A stretch of 25,721 bases of DNA, taken from the NCBI GenBank assembly GCA_026647215.1, contig JAPKHC010000048.1, positions 1 to 25,721 on the forward strand, given 5' to 3'. The notes beneath the pieces are model-generated. The model was not told the origin of the DNA. It saw only the letters and a list, made by a program, of their open reading frames with translations, and did no database searches. Within the stretch, counting starts at the first letter, position 1. Every line of letters begins with the position of its first letter. This document shows positions 7,462 through 15,957 of the stretch, in pieces. This stretch comes from F1-120-MAGs118 sp013360535 (lineage in GTDB: Bacteria > Planctomycetota > UBA1135 > GCA-002686595). The position numbers and the translations under genes are program-made.

Positions 7462-8721
7462 TCACTCTTCTTCTTCCTTCCCGACGAGCCGCGCCCGCAG
7501 CTTGGGAAGGAGCTCTGCCGGGCCGTAGTACTGCACGGCGATCTCTGGCGGCACGTCCTCGAGCCTGTCGAGCACGGTCTCGAGTTCCTTCCCCACGCAG
7601 CGCGGATCGTTGTAGGCCGCTCGCAGGAGCCCCGCCCACGCGGCGTCGTCCTCGGGATCCGCCTCGAGGCACTTGGCGTACAGCTCGCGCGCCACTCGAA
7701 GCTTCCCTTGCGAAGCGGCGAGCACGGCCTCGCGCAGGTCCGACGACACCAGCGCCGCGCTGCGCGTCGCCCAGATGCGGCATTCGTCGACGAACTCGAG
7801 CGCGGCCCGCACGCCCGCGGCGCGCTCCTTGTCCTGCGCCTCGACGAGCGCGAGCTCCGCGCGGGCCTCGTCGTCGCGACCTCCGACATGCAAGAGCAGC
7901 GCGAGCTGAGCGCGCGCCCAAAGCTCGTCCCCACCGACGTCGATCAGCGCGCGGTAGTGGCGCTCCGCCCCCTCGAGATCCCCGGAAACCTGCGCTTCCC
8001 AGCCTGTTTCGTACTGCCACTGCGGCGACCACGGCCGCCACAGCCACGGCACCGTCGCGAGCGCCGTCGCGGCGACCACGAGCGCAAGCGCACGAAGCCG
8101 CTGCGCCATCGCGAGCCAACCCACAGCGCAGCCGACCGCGAGACCGCCCGCGTGCGCCGCATTGGCGATGTTCAGCCAACCGACCTCGGTCAAGAGGATG
8201 CAGATCACGAACCAGACGAGAAAAAGCCGCACGACACGCTCGGGCACGACGAGCGAGTAGGTCGCGCTGCGCGGGCGCGCGAACCAGATGTAGCCGAAGA
8301 GCGCGTAGACCATGCCCGAAGCGCCCATGCCGGTCGAGCCCGAGACGCCGAGCTCGGCGTAGGATGCGAAGGCGCCGCTGAGGGCGCAGAGCGCCGCGAG
8401 CCGCAGCGAACCGAGCTCCTGCTCGATCGGCCGGCCGAGCATCCAGAGCCAGTACACGTTGAGGGCGACGTGCCACAGGTCGCGGTGGCCCCACTCCGCC
8501 GTGAACAGCGCCCACCAGGCGCCCGCGCGCACCTGCTCGATGTCCGCCACGCCCCAGCGCAGGAAGTCGGCCGGCGTGACGAGCGATTCGGAGAACTGCA
8601 CGCCGACCCAGATGCCTGTGCAGGCGAACACCGCGAGCGACGTGAACGGCGTCTGCGCCGCGGCGTGCAGCCACGCGAGCGGCCCACCTCCCCCACCTTC
8701 CGCGTTCGGCTCGTCCTGCAC
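7462..8721 (-). CDS. Rhomboid-family intramembrane serine protease with C-terminal TPR region
   Basis: A 419-residue protein. The rhomboid core (about 20-205) shows GHRDLWHVALNVYWLWMLG (His83, Asn87), GSTGMGASGMVYALFGY with nucleophile Ser134 in G-A-S-G, and NIANAAHAGGLAVG with catalytic His189. The Ser-His dyad and oxyanion residues are therefore present and it is probably an active protease. Residues about 245-419 are soluble and TPR-like (DLEGAERHYRALIDVGGDELWARAQLALLLHVGG style repeats) and end in a KEEEE tail. The best start is the GTG at 8721, 15 nt after the hutH stop, implying co-transcription with hutH. No Shine-Dalgarno sequence is seen, so translation may be coupled. Substrates are unknown. 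Confidence 0.9.
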   Translation of the reverse strand: MQDEPNAEGGGGGPLAWLHAAAQTPFTSLAVFACTGIWVGVQFSESLVTPADFLRWGVADIEQVRAGAWWALFTAEWGHRDLWHVALNVYWLWMLGRPIEQELGSLRLAALCALSGAFASYAELGVSGSTGMGASGMVYALFGYIWFARPRSATYSLVVPERVVRLFLVWFVICILLTEVGWLNIANAAHAGGLAVGCAVGWLAMAQRLRALALVVAATALATVPWLWRPWSPQWQYETGWEAQVSGDLEGAERHYRALIDVGGDELWARAQLALLLHVGGRDDEARAELALVEAQDKERAAGVRAALEFVDECRIWATRSAALVSSDLREAVLAASQGKLRVARELYAKCLEADPEDDAAWAGLLRAAYNDPRCVGKELETVLDRLEDVPPEIAVQYYGPAELLPKLRARLVGKEEEE

Positions 8722-8736
8722 GGTGCGCGCGCCCGT

Positions 8737-10281
8737 TCAGGCGTCGAGCGGACCGATCGCGCTCTCGACGGCGGCGACCAGCGCTCCCGAGCGAAGGAGC
8801 TCACGCGCCGCCGCCATGTCGCCGTGCATGTAGCGGTCGTTCTCGAGCTTCGCCACGCGCGTGCGCAGCGTCTGGTGAACCGCTCGCGCGCCGTCGCCGG
8901 GCACGAGCTCGATGTGGAACTCGTGCGCCTGCGCCGCACACAGCCACTCGATGCCGAGCACATGCTCGGTGTTGTCGACGATCGCCCGCAGCTTGCGCGC
9001 CGCCGTCACGCCCATCGAGACGTGGTCCTCCTGGTTCGCGCTCGTCGGCACCGTGTCGACGCTCGCCGGATGCGCGAGCGACTTGTTCTCGCTCGCCAGC
9101 GACGCCGCCGCGACCTGCACGATCATCATGCCGGAGTTGAGGCCCGGCTTCGGCGTCAGGAACGCCGGCAGGTGGCTGAGGTCGGGGTTGACGAGCTGCT
9201 CGATGCGCCGCTCGGAGATGTTGGCGAGCGTCGCGGTCGCGAGCGCCAGGTAGTCGAGCGCCATCGAGATCGGCTGGCCGTGGAACTGGCCCGCGCTGAC
9301 GACCTCGCCGGTGTCGGGGAACAGCACCGGATTGTCGGTGACGGCGTTGAGCTCGTGCGCGAGCACGCCCTCGACATGCTCGAGCGCCGTCTTGAACGCG
9401 CCGTGCACCTGCGGCACGCAGCGCAGCGAGTACGGATCCTGCACGCGGTCGCAATCGGCGTGGTGCTCGAGCACCTTCGAGTTCGCGAGGCAGCGCCGCA
9501 CGTTCGACGAGCAGCGCGCGTGGCCCGGATGGCCCTTCAGCACCGCAAAACGCTCGTCGAAGGGCTTGACCGAACCGAGCAGCGCCTCGATCGACAGCGA
9601 CGCGATCGCGTCGGCGGCCTTCGACAGGTTGCGCGCGCGCACGAGCGCCAGCGCGCCGATCGCCTTCATGATCTCGGTCCCGTTGATCAGCGCGAGCCCT
9701 TCTTTCGCCTGCAGCGTGACCGGTTCGAGGCCGAGTTCCGCCAGCACCTCCGCTGCCGGCGCGCGCCGCCGCGCTCCCGCGGGCCCACTCCACGCCTCGC
9801 CGTGCCCCATCGCCGCCGCCGCCATGTGCGAGAGCGGCGCGAGGTCGCCACTCGCGCCGACCGAGCCCTGCTGCGGCACGACCGGCACGAAACCGGCGTT
9901 GAACTGCGCCACGAGCGCGTCGACGAGCTCGATCCGCACGCCCGAATGCCCGCGCGCGAGCCCGTTGAGCCGCAGCACCTGCGCCGCGCGCACTTCCGGC
10001 TCGGGCATCGGCTCGCCGACGCCGCAGCAATGCGACAGCACGAGGTTGCGCTGCAGCGTGACGAGGTCCTCGCGCGGGATCGCGATGCTCTTGAGCTTGC
10101 CGAAGCCCGTCGTCAGGCCGTACACGATGTTGCCGGCCTCGACGTGGCGATCGACGAGCTCGCGCGCGCGCTTCACCGCCGTGCGAGCGGCTTCCGACAG
10201 CCTGAGCTCGAGCCGCCCTCCGTTCCCGAGCGTCGCGAGGTCGGAGAGGTGCAGCGTATGGCCGTCGAGGGTGAGCTTCAT
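8737..10281 (-). CDS. hutH: Histidine ammonia-lyase
   Basis: A 514-residue protein (family about 500-510). It deaminates L-histidine to trans-urocanate, feeding HutU. The signature is complete. YGLTTGFG (residues 54-61) contains the catalytic Tyr54. GSVGASGDLAPLSHMA contains the Ala143-Ser144-Gly145 tripeptide that cyclises into the MIO electrophile. FHGQPISMALDYLALA, QDPYSLRCVPQVHGA, SANQEDHVSMG and FLTPKPGLNSGMMIVQ are also present. The start ATG at 10281 follows a -10-like TAGAAT by 10 nt with no Shine-Dalgarno sequence. The rhomboid gene follows after 15 nt and a carboxypeptidase-regulatory-like gene precedes it by 36 nt on the same strand. The product is cytoplasmic. Confidence 0.97.
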   Translation of the reverse strand: MKLTLDGHTLHLSDLATLGNGGRLELRLSEAARTAVKRARELVDRHVEAGNIVYGLTTGFGKLKSIAIPREDLVTLQRNLVLSHCCGVGEPMPEPEVRAAQVLRLNGLARGHSGVRIELVDALVAQFNAGFVPVVPQQGSVGASGDLAPLSHMAAAAMGHGEAWSGPAGARRRAPAAEVLAELGLEPVTLQAKEGLALINGTEIMKAIGALALVRARNLSKAADAIASLSIEALLGSVKPFDERFAVLKGHPGHARCSSNVRRCLANSKVLEHHADCDRVQDPYSLRCVPQVHGAFKTALEHVEGVLAHELNAVTDNPVLFPDTGEVVSAGQFHGQPISMALDYLALATATLANISERRIEQLVNPDLSHLPAFLTPKPGLNSGMMIVQVAAASLASENKSLAHPASVDTVPTSANQEDHVSMGVTAARKLRAIVDNTEHVLGIEWLCAAQAHEFHIELVPGDGARAVHQTLRTRVAKLENDRYMHGDMAAARELLRSGALVAAVESAIGPLDA

Positions 10282-10291
10282 GGCGCGCGGG

Positions 10292-10297
10292 ATTCTA
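10292..10297 (-). promoter_or_regulatory. -10-like element (TAGAAT) 10 nt before hutH
   Basis: The minus strand reads TAGAAT, then CCCGCGCGCC, then ATG. TAGAAT matches TATAAT at five of six positions. No Shine-Dalgarno sequence is present. This suggests hutH has its own promoter just after the upstream gene and gives a leaderless or near-leaderless transcript. Confidence 0.4.
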
Positions 10298-10317
10298 CCG
10301 GCGCACCGTGGGCTCGA

Positions 10318-12084
10318 TCACTTGCCCGCGCCGAGCAACCGCGCGGGCACCGGCCGTCCGGCGCGCAGCAGCGTGTCCGCGTCCTGCCCCGTGATCGCAC
10401 CTTCCGGCAGCGGCAGATCGATCGATTCCTCGCCGGACAGCTCGAATTCCATCTGGCCGCCGCGCAAGAGCGAGCGCCCGTTCCAGCTCGCGCGCAGGCG
10501 CCACGTTCCCGGCGCGAGGCCCTCGAGCTCGAGCGGCGCGTCGGCGGCGAGGATCACTTCCTCGCGCGGCCTCCCGCCGAGGCTCGCGACCACCGGCAGG
10601 CCTTGATTCCGGCCGGGAAACACGAGCCGCACCGTCGAGCGCCCGGCGTCGATCGGCGCGACCACGATCTGCACCGTCGTGTCGCTCGCCCGCACCGTCT
10701 TCGCACCCCACAGCTTGCCGTCGGGGCTCTCCGCCCACACGTAGCGCACGCCGCCGAAGTCCGGGTAGCTCGCGAGCGTGAACTCGCCGTTGAAGTCCGT
10801 GCGCGCCTCGTTCGCACCGACAGGAAAACTCGGCACGATCTCCGACTCGAGCAGGTCCGGCATGCCACGCAGGTACTGCAGCGTCGCGCCCGTGCGGTCG
10901 GGAGCCTCGCACACCACGCGCGCGCCCTCGATGCGCCGCCCGTCCTTGTCCTGCACGAAGCCGACCAACGCCGGCGCGGGCTCGAACTCGACGCGGTACG
11001 TCTCGGTCTGGCCCGACTCGAGGAACGCGATGCCGTTCTCCGGATTGGCCTTCGCTCCGCCGTGGAACACACGCACCGCGACGCGCCCGCTCGGCAGGTC
11101 GTCGAGCTTGAGCGTCGAACCCGGCTTCACGCGCGCGGGACTGACGCGGTGCCACGGATACGAGCGCGACATGCCCATCACCTCGGGCAGCAGGATCACG
11201 ACCGGATCCTCGCGCGAGCCGACGCGGGCGCCGAGCGAGATCTCGAGGCGCGCCGCCGGGACCAGCGTGTACGCGTAGCGCCCGCGCTCGGTGACGCGCC
11301 CCGCCGCGACCGCGATGCGATGGCACTGCGTCGCGAAGCCGTCCTTGCGAAGCACGAGCTGCACGGCGTCGCCCCCGGCCGTCGCGCCGAAGTGGAACAC
11401 GCCCTTCTCGTCGGTGTTGGTGTGGCGCCCGTCGAGCTCGACGTCGACGCCCTCGAGCCCCTTGCCGTCGCGGTCGAACACCTCGCCCCACAGCTGGCCC
11501 GGCAGGTCGTAGGAGATGTTGAGCTCCTCCTGCTGCCCGGCGCGCAGGCGCACCTCGCGGATCGACTCGAAGCCGCCGGCGTCGACGCGCACCTCGGCCA
11601 CGCCCGGATACAGGTCAATCGCGCCGTATTCGCCGCGTTCGTTGGTCGCGAGCACACGCCCCGCGTTCGCGCCGCCGGTGAACGTCACCTTGCCGACGAC
11701 ACCGCCCGTGCGGACCATCAGCCGTCCGCGCAGGCGCGCCGTCGCGCCGCTGCCCATCGCCGGCGCGTCCTTCGCCTTCGGCAAGTTGGCCGCGCGCACG
11801 AGCTCGAGCTCGACCTTGACCGGCCACGCCACGCTCGTCTCGATCAGCGCCGTCGCCGTGCGGTCGCCGGCATTCGCGTTGGGATCGCGCGGCGGCGTCA
11901 GCTCGATCGGAGCCGGCGGGGCCGCAGCGACCGCGCCGAGGTCCGCGGGAGCCGTCGCGGCTTCGAGCTCGAGCGGGCGGTCCGGCTCCTCGTGGATCGA
12001 CAGGCGCCACGCCAACGCCGCCGAGAGCCCCAGCACGAGGACGGCGAGGGCCACCAGAGGGAGCCTGGACGAGGTACGGGCCAT
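10318..12084 (-). CDS. Membrane-anchored protein with carboxypeptidase-regulatory-like domains
   Basis: A 588-residue protein. One N-terminal hydrophobic helix (about 8-28, after MARTSSR) acts as anchor or uncleaved signal. A Pro/Ala-rich linker (about 40-70) follows, then a series of beta-sandwich domains. Three resemble CarboxypepD-regulatory/Cna-B-like repeats: VGKVTFTGGANAGRVLATNERGEY (about 130-153, shown in part), GEVFDRDGKGLEGVDVELDG (about 200-219, with the HTNTDEKGVFHF continuation) and GFVQDKDGRRIEGARVVC (about 375-392, closing with ARTDFNGEFTLASYP). Such domains usually mediate protein or carbohydrate contacts on the periplasmic side, and no catalytic domain is visible. The start is at the Met before the helix, divergent from the isocitrate dehydrogenase-like gene. 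The protein is common in planctomycetes, with no known function. Confidence 0.8.
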   Translation of the reverse strand: MARTSSRLPLVALAVLVLGLSAALAWRLSIHEEPDRPLELEAATAPADLGAVAAAPPAPIELTPPRDPNANAGDRTATALIETSVAWPVKVELELVRAANLPKAKDAPAMGSGATARLRGRLMVRTGGVVGKVTFTGGANAGRVLATNERGEYGAIDLYPGVAEVRVDAGGFESIREVRLRAGQQEELNISYDLPGQLWGEVFDRDGKGLEGVDVELDGRHTNTDEKGVFHFGATAGGDAVQLVLRKDGFATQCHRIAVAAGRVTERGRYAYTLVPAARLEISLGARVGSREDPVVILLPEVMGMSRSYPWHRVSPARVKPGSTLKLDDLPSGRVAVRVFHGGAKANPENGIAFLESGQTETYRVEFEPAPALVGFVQDKDGRRIEGARVVCEAPDRTGATLQYLRGMPDLLESEIVPSFPVGANEARTDFNGEFTLASYPDFGGVRYVWAESPDGKLWGAKTVRASDTTVQIVVAPIDAGRSTVRLVFPGRNQGLPVVASLGGRPREEVILAADAPLELEGLAPGTWRLRASWNGRSLLRGGQMEFELSGEESIDLPLPEGAITGQDADTLLRAGRPVPARLLGAGK

Positions 12085-12131
12085 GGTTGGAGCGGGCGAA
12101 CGGGACCCGGCGTTGCGGGCGCGGAGAGCAT

Positions 12132-12148
12132 AGGCCCGCTGCGGGCCT
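12132..12148. promoter_or_regulatory. 17-bp perfect palindrome in a divergent promoter region
   Basis: AGGCCCG-CTG-CGGGCCT has 7-bp arms around a 3-nt centre. It lies between the divergent genes starting at 12084 and 12296, next to a minus-strand TATGCT that could be a -10. It could be a regulator binding site or an RNA hairpin. Nothing identifies the regulator. Confidence 0.3.
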
Positions 12149-12193
12149 TGGACGACGCAGCGCACGCGGTCTGCCCGTCAAAATCCGCTCGGC

Positions 12194-12221
12194 TTGCCCT
12201 CCCGGCGCCCCCTCGTATCCT
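12194..12221 (+). promoter_or_regulatory. Possible sigma70-type promoter for the IDH-like gene
   Basis: TTGCCC (12194-12199), a 16-nt spacer and TATCCT (12216-12221) resemble -35/-10 boxes. This would give a leader of roughly 70 nt before the ATG at 12296. The resemblance is moderate and unsupported by other data. Confidence 0.25.
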
Positions 12222-12295
12222 GTTTGGCCTCGAAATCCGTCCGCACCCTGCGGAACTCTCCGGCTCAGGCCCGACAAGGGGCAACGCCACCCGCC

Positions 12296-13327
12296 ATGAA
12301 GACCTACAAAGTCGTCGAGCTCCTCGGAGACGGCATCTCGGCCGAGCTCAGCCACGCCGTCCACTCCGTCGCCGCGACGTTGCCCTGCAAGCTCGAGTTC
12401 CTGGCCGTCGACCTGTCCGAAGGCGCGCGCACGCGCCGCGGCAACGCGGTGTACGACGAGGCCGAAGCCGCGATGCGCCTGCACCGCGTCTCGCTCAAGT
12501 ACCCGACGACGACCACCAGCGAGGACCTCTCGCCGAACAAGGTGCTGCGCGAGCGCTGCCAGTTCTCCGTCATCCACCGCCCCGTGGTGACGATCCCCGG
12601 CATCCAGACCAACTTCACCAAGCCGATCGACATCGACGTCGTGCGCATCGGCACCGGCGGCACGTACGACGACGCCGGCCGCCGCATCGGCCCCGACACC
12701 GCCGTCAGCCTGCGCGTGATCGAACGCCTGCCGTCGCGCCACGCGGCACGCTTCGCGTTCAAGCTCGCGATGGTCAAGAAGTGCGGCGTCGTGTCGAGCT
12801 CGAAGTACACGATCCAGAAGGGCACCGACGGACTGTTCGAGGAAGCCTGCGGCCACGTCGCGCAGGATTACCCGGGCATTCCGTACCGCCGCGAGCTGTT
12901 CGACTCGATGCTCGCGAACATCATCATGCGCCCGGAGCGCTACCAGGTGATCGTGACGCCCAACGAGTACGGCGATTTCCTGTCGGACATGCTGTGCGGC
13001 CTGATCGGTTCGGTCGGGCTCGGCGACAGCGCGAGCTACTCGTTCCAGGACAACGGCACGATCACGCAGGCGATGTTCGATCCCGCTGGCGGCACCGCGC
13101 CTGACATCGCGGGCAAGAACCTGTGCAACCCGACCGCGGCGTTGCTCGCGCTGGCGTCGCTCCTGCGGCATTTGGGCGAGCTCGACGCGAGCAAGGCGCT
13201 GCGTTCGGCGCTGCTCGACGCGATCGCGCAGGGCGAAAAGACCGGAGATATCGGCGGGAAGCTTTCGACCGAGCAGTTCACGCAAGCCGTGATGCGGCGC
13301 GTGACGGCGGCCTTCCAGCCGGCCTGA
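12296..13327 (+). CDS. Isocitrate/isopropylmalate dehydrogenase-family protein, divergent
   Basis: A 343-residue protein with the beta-decarboxylating dehydrogenase fold (PF00180). GDGISAEL is near the N-terminus (the usual GDGIGPEV). SSKYTIQKGTDGLFEEA contains the catalytic Lys region (Lys170). DSMLANIIMRPERYQVIV contains metal Asp203, TPNEYGDFLSDMLCGLIGSVGLG contains Asp227 and Asp231, and GTAPDIAGKNLCNPTAALLA is near the C-terminus. Two usual elements are changed. The substrate loop RENTEG-x-YSG is RIGTGGTYDD (117-126), and the cofactor motif HGSAPDI is GGTAPDI, so the conserved His is Gly266. It probably oxidises a 2-hydroxy acid with NAD(P), but whether the substrate is isocitrate cannot be decided. 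The start at 12296 is the first ATG at the family N-terminus. It is divergent from the gene at 12084, and the S9 peptidase gene follows 46 bp later. Confidence 0.85.
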   Translation: MKTYKVVELLGDGISAELSHAVHSVAATLPCKLEFLAVDLSEGARTRRGNAVYDEAEAAMRLHRVSLKYPTTTTSEDLSPNKVLRERCQFSVIHRPVVTIPGIQTNFTKPIDIDVVRIGTGGTYDDAGRRIGPDTAVSLRVIERLPSRHAARFAFKLAMVKKCGVVSSSKYTIQKGTDGLFEEACGHVAQDYPGIPYRRELFDSMLANIIMRPERYQVIVTPNEYGDFLSDMLCGLIGSVGLGDSASYSFQDNGTITQAMFDPAGGTAPDIAGKNLCNPTAALLALASLLRHLGELDASKALRSALLDAIAQGEKTGDIGGKLSTEQFTQAVMRRVTAAFQPA

Positions 13328-13360
13328 GCGCGCGGGGTTGCGAGCAGGAGGCGCGCGGCC

Positions 13361-13366
13361 GATAGT
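13361..13366 (+). promoter_or_regulatory. -10-like element (GATAGT) 7 nt before the S9 peptidase gene
   Basis: GATAGT is followed by CGCGCGC and then ATG. It matches four of six TATAAT positions and shares the GCGCGC spacer with the other candidates. An AGGAGG at 13346-13351 lies more than 20 nt from the ATG, too far for a normal ribosome binding site. Confidence 0.3.
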
Positions 13367-13373
13367 CGCGCGC

Positions 13374-15830
13374 ATGCTGCGTTCTCTCGTCGCGTTGTTG
13401 GCTCTCGGCGGCTTCGTTTCGTTCGTTCAGGCCCAGGGAACTCGGGCCGACTACGAACGCGCGGCGAGGCTCGGTTCGTCGCGTTCCGGGAAGGTGCTGA
13501 ACGAGCGCATCGACGTGCGTTGGGTCGATCAAGGCGCAGCGCTGGTGCATTCGGACGAGTGCGCGGACGGCACCCGCACGTGGTGGCTCGTCGACGCCGA
13601 GAAGGCGAGCAAGGTGGAGCTGCTCGGAGCGAAGGCGCGGGCGGAGCTCGTCGCGAGGACGGGCGCGCCGCTGCGCATCGAGCGGGTCGAGCCACTGGGT
13701 GGCGGCAAGTTCGAGCTGCGCGCGGACGGAAGGCGCTGGACGTTCGATTCCGCGGCCGACTCGATCGTTCCGGCGGAGGTGAAGGCGCTGCAGAAGCTCT
13801 CCGACGACCTGTCGCGCAGCCGCAACGGCGGTACGGCGGTGCGCCTCGAGTTCCGCAACGCGCGCTCGCAGCCCATCGAGCTCGTCTGGATCGACGGCGA
13901 CGGCGGGCGGCGCAGCTACGGCAAGGTCGAACCCGGCGGTCGCCACGCGCAGGGCACGTTTGCCGGCCACAACTGGCTCGTGCTCGACGCGCAAGGCCGC
14001 ACGCTCGGCGCCGTGCGCGCGAGCGAGGACGTCGATCGCGTCGAGCTCGACGACACGCTGCAGCCCGTCGAGCCGCGCGAGCGCCGCCGCGAACGCGCGC
14101 CCGAAACTCCGCGCGAGATCCTCTCGCGCGGCCGCGAGCTCCTCCGCCGCACCGCCGACGGCGCCGAAACCGTGCTCGCCACCTTGCCCGAAGGCCGCAA
14201 TTGGTCGAACGACGTCGTTCGTTCGCCCGACGGCGCCCATTTCATCGCGTGGGAGCGCGCTCCCGGCGGCGAGCGCGTCGTCAACTACGTCGAGAGCTCG
14301 CCGCGCGGCTCCGTGCATCCGGTGCTGCACAGTTACCCCTACCTCAAGCCCGGCGATCCGATCCCGCAGCGCTGGCCGCGGCTCTTCGAGAGCGCGACCG
14401 GCCGCGAGATCCCTGTCTCGCGCGAGCTGTTCGACAACCCGTGGTCGATCCACCGCGAACGCTGGGCGCCCGACGGCTCCCGCTTCACGTTCGTCTACAA
14501 CCAGCGCGGCCACACCGTCGTGCGCCTCGTCTCGCTCGACGCGCTCACGGGCAAGGCGACCGCGGTGATCGACGAAAACGGCCCGACGTTCTTCGATTAC
14601 GCCGCGAAACTCTGGCTGCACCACGTCGAAGGCAGCGACGAAGTGTTGTGGATGAGCGAACGCAGCGGCTGGAATCACCTGTGGCGCATCGACGGCCGCA
14701 CCGGAGCCGTTCTCGGCGCCGTCACGAGCGGCGAATGGGTCGTCAAGCGTGTCGTCGACGTCGATGACGCTCGCCGCGAGCTCCTGCTCGTCGTCGCCGG
14801 CCGCAACCCAGGCGAAGATCCTTACCACGAGCACTTCGCGCGCGTGAACTTCGACGGGACCGGCTTCGTCGCACTCACCGACGCCGACGGTTCGCACGAG
14901 CTCGAGCTCTCACCCGACCGTCGCTTCGCTCTCGACCGCTGGTCGCGCGTCGACCACGCCCCCGTCGTCGAGCTGCGCCGCTTGTCCGACGGCGCCAAAG
15001 TGCTCGAACTTGGCCGCGCCGACCCGCGCGCACTCGCCGCGACCGGCTGGCGCGCGCCCGAACGTTTCGTCGCCAAGGGTCGCGACGGCACGACCGACAT
15101 TCATGGCATCGTGCACTGGCCCTCGAACTTCGATCCATCGCGCCCGCACCCGGTCATCGAGCAGATCTACGCCGGCCCGCACGACTTCCACGTGCCCAAG
15201 GAGTTCCGCGCCCACCACGGCCACGCGAGCGAACTCGCCGAGCTCGGCTTCGTGGTCGTGCAGATCGATGGCATGGGCACCAACTGGCGCTCCAAGGCCT
15301 TCCACGACGTCGCCTGGAAGAACCTCGCCGACTCCGGATTTCCCGATCGAATCGCATGGCTGCGCGCCCTCGCTTCCACCCACCCCGGCCTCGACCTCAC
15401 GCGCGTCGGCATCTTCGGCGGCTCCGCCGGTGGCCAGAACGCGCTGCGCGCGCTGCTCGACCACGGCGACTTCTACCGCGCCGCCGTCGCCGATTGCGGC
15501 TGCCACGACAACCGCGTCGACAAGATCTGGTGGAACGAGCTGTGGATGAGCTGGCCCATCGGCCCGCACTACGAAGCCTCGAGCAATGTCGTGCACGCCT
15601 CGCGCCTGCAGGGCGACCTGCTCCTCATCGTCGGCGAGGCCGACCGCAACGTCGATCCCGCGTCCACAATGCAGGTCGTCGACGCTCTCGTTCGCGCCGA
15701 CAAGGACTTCGACCTGCTCGTCATCCCCGGCGGCGGCCACGGCTCCGGCGGCTCCCCCTACGGCTGGCGCCGCACCATGGACTTCTTCGTCCGCAAGCTG
15801 CACCGCGTCGAGCCGCGCGCGGCAGAATGA
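13374..15830 (+). CDS. Secreted S9 (DPP-IV-like) prolyl oligopeptidase family peptidase
   Basis: An 818-residue protein with a signal peptide (MLRSLVALLALGGFVSFVQAQG, cleavage after VQA-Q likely). A DPP-IV N-terminal beta-propeller-like region spans about 150-560, with segments such as NGPTFFDYAAKLWLHHVEG and SERSGWNHLWRIDGRTG. A C-terminal alpha/beta hydrolase (about 575-810) follows. The catalytic triad is visible: Ser684 in GIFGGSAGGQ, Asp757 in GEADRNVDP (aligned with ADDNV of DPP-IV) and His789 in GGGHGSGG. It should cleave short peptides, often after Pro or Ala, in the periplasm. It lies 46 bp after the IDH-like gene. Its stop codon abuts the first arm of a 30-bp inverted repeat. An Arg/Glu-rich segment (about 238-265) is unusual for the family and may be a linker. 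Confidence 0.92.
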   Translation: MLRSLVALLALGGFVSFVQAQGTRADYERAARLGSSRSGKVLNERIDVRWVDQGAALVHSDECADGTRTWWLVDAEKASKVELLGAKARAELVARTGAPLRIERVEPLGGGKFELRADGRRWTFDSAADSIVPAEVKALQKLSDDLSRSRNGGTAVRLEFRNARSQPIELVWIDGDGGRRSYGKVEPGGRHAQGTFAGHNWLVLDAQGRTLGAVRASEDVDRVELDDTLQPVEPRERRRERAPETPREILSRGRELLRRTADGAETVLATLPEGRNWSNDVVRSPDGAHFIAWERAPGGERVVNYVESSPRGSVHPVLHSYPYLKPGDPIPQRWPRLFESATGREIPVSRELFDNPWSIHRERWAPDGSRFTFVYNQRGHTVVRLVSLDALTGKATAVIDENGPTFFDYAAKLWLHHVEGSDEVLWMSERSGWNHLWRIDGRTGAVLGAVTSGEWVVKRVVDVDDARRELLLVVAGRNPGEDPYHEHFARVNFDGTGFVALTDADGSHELELSPDRRFALDRWSRVDHAPVVELRRLSDGAKVLELGRADPRALAATGWRAPERFVAKGRDGTTDIHGIVHWPSNFDPSRPHPVIEQIYAGPHDFHVPKEFRAHHGHASELAELGFVVVQIDGMGTNWRSKAFHDVAWKNLADSGFPDRIAWLRALASTHPGLDLTRVGIFGGSAGGQNALRALLDHGDFYRAAVADCGCHDNRVDKIWWNELWMSWPIGPHYEASSNVVHASRLQGDLLLIVGEADRNVDPASTMQVVDALVRADKDFDLLVIPGGGHGSGGSPYGWRRTMDFFVRKLHRVEPRAAE

Positions 15831-15847
15831 AGCAGAACACCACGGAA

Positions 15848-15877
15848 ACGGAACGAGGCAGCGGAGGTCGGATACGA
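15848..15877 (+). repeat. 30-bp inverted repeat, left copy
   Basis: The 30 bases from 15848 are the exact reverse complement of 16561-16590. Similarity extends imperfectly to about 15829-15890, beginning at the S9 peptidase stop codon. The consensus is rich in CGGA units (ACGGAACGAGG and GCGGAGG). The two copies flank the lipoprotein gene at 15958-16455. Confidence 0.85.
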
Positions 15878-15957
15878 TGAGGCCTTGGAGGAACAGGATC
15901 GAGCCCGTTGCAGCGCAACGAGCGAGCGTCGATCAGAAACCGGAAAGGAAGGGAAAG

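Noticed and set aside
7405..13104. A 1899-codon open frame on the plus strand
   Set aside because: It lies antisense to hutH, the rhomboid gene and the carboxypeptidase-regulatory-like gene, is made of Arg/Ala/His/Pro-rich low-complexity sequence, and is a by-product of extreme GC3 bias.
13346..13351. AGGAGG as ribosome binding site of the S9 peptidase gene
   Set aside because: It is 22 nt from the ATG, beyond normal spacing, and no alternative in-frame start lies at the right distance that preserves the signal peptide.
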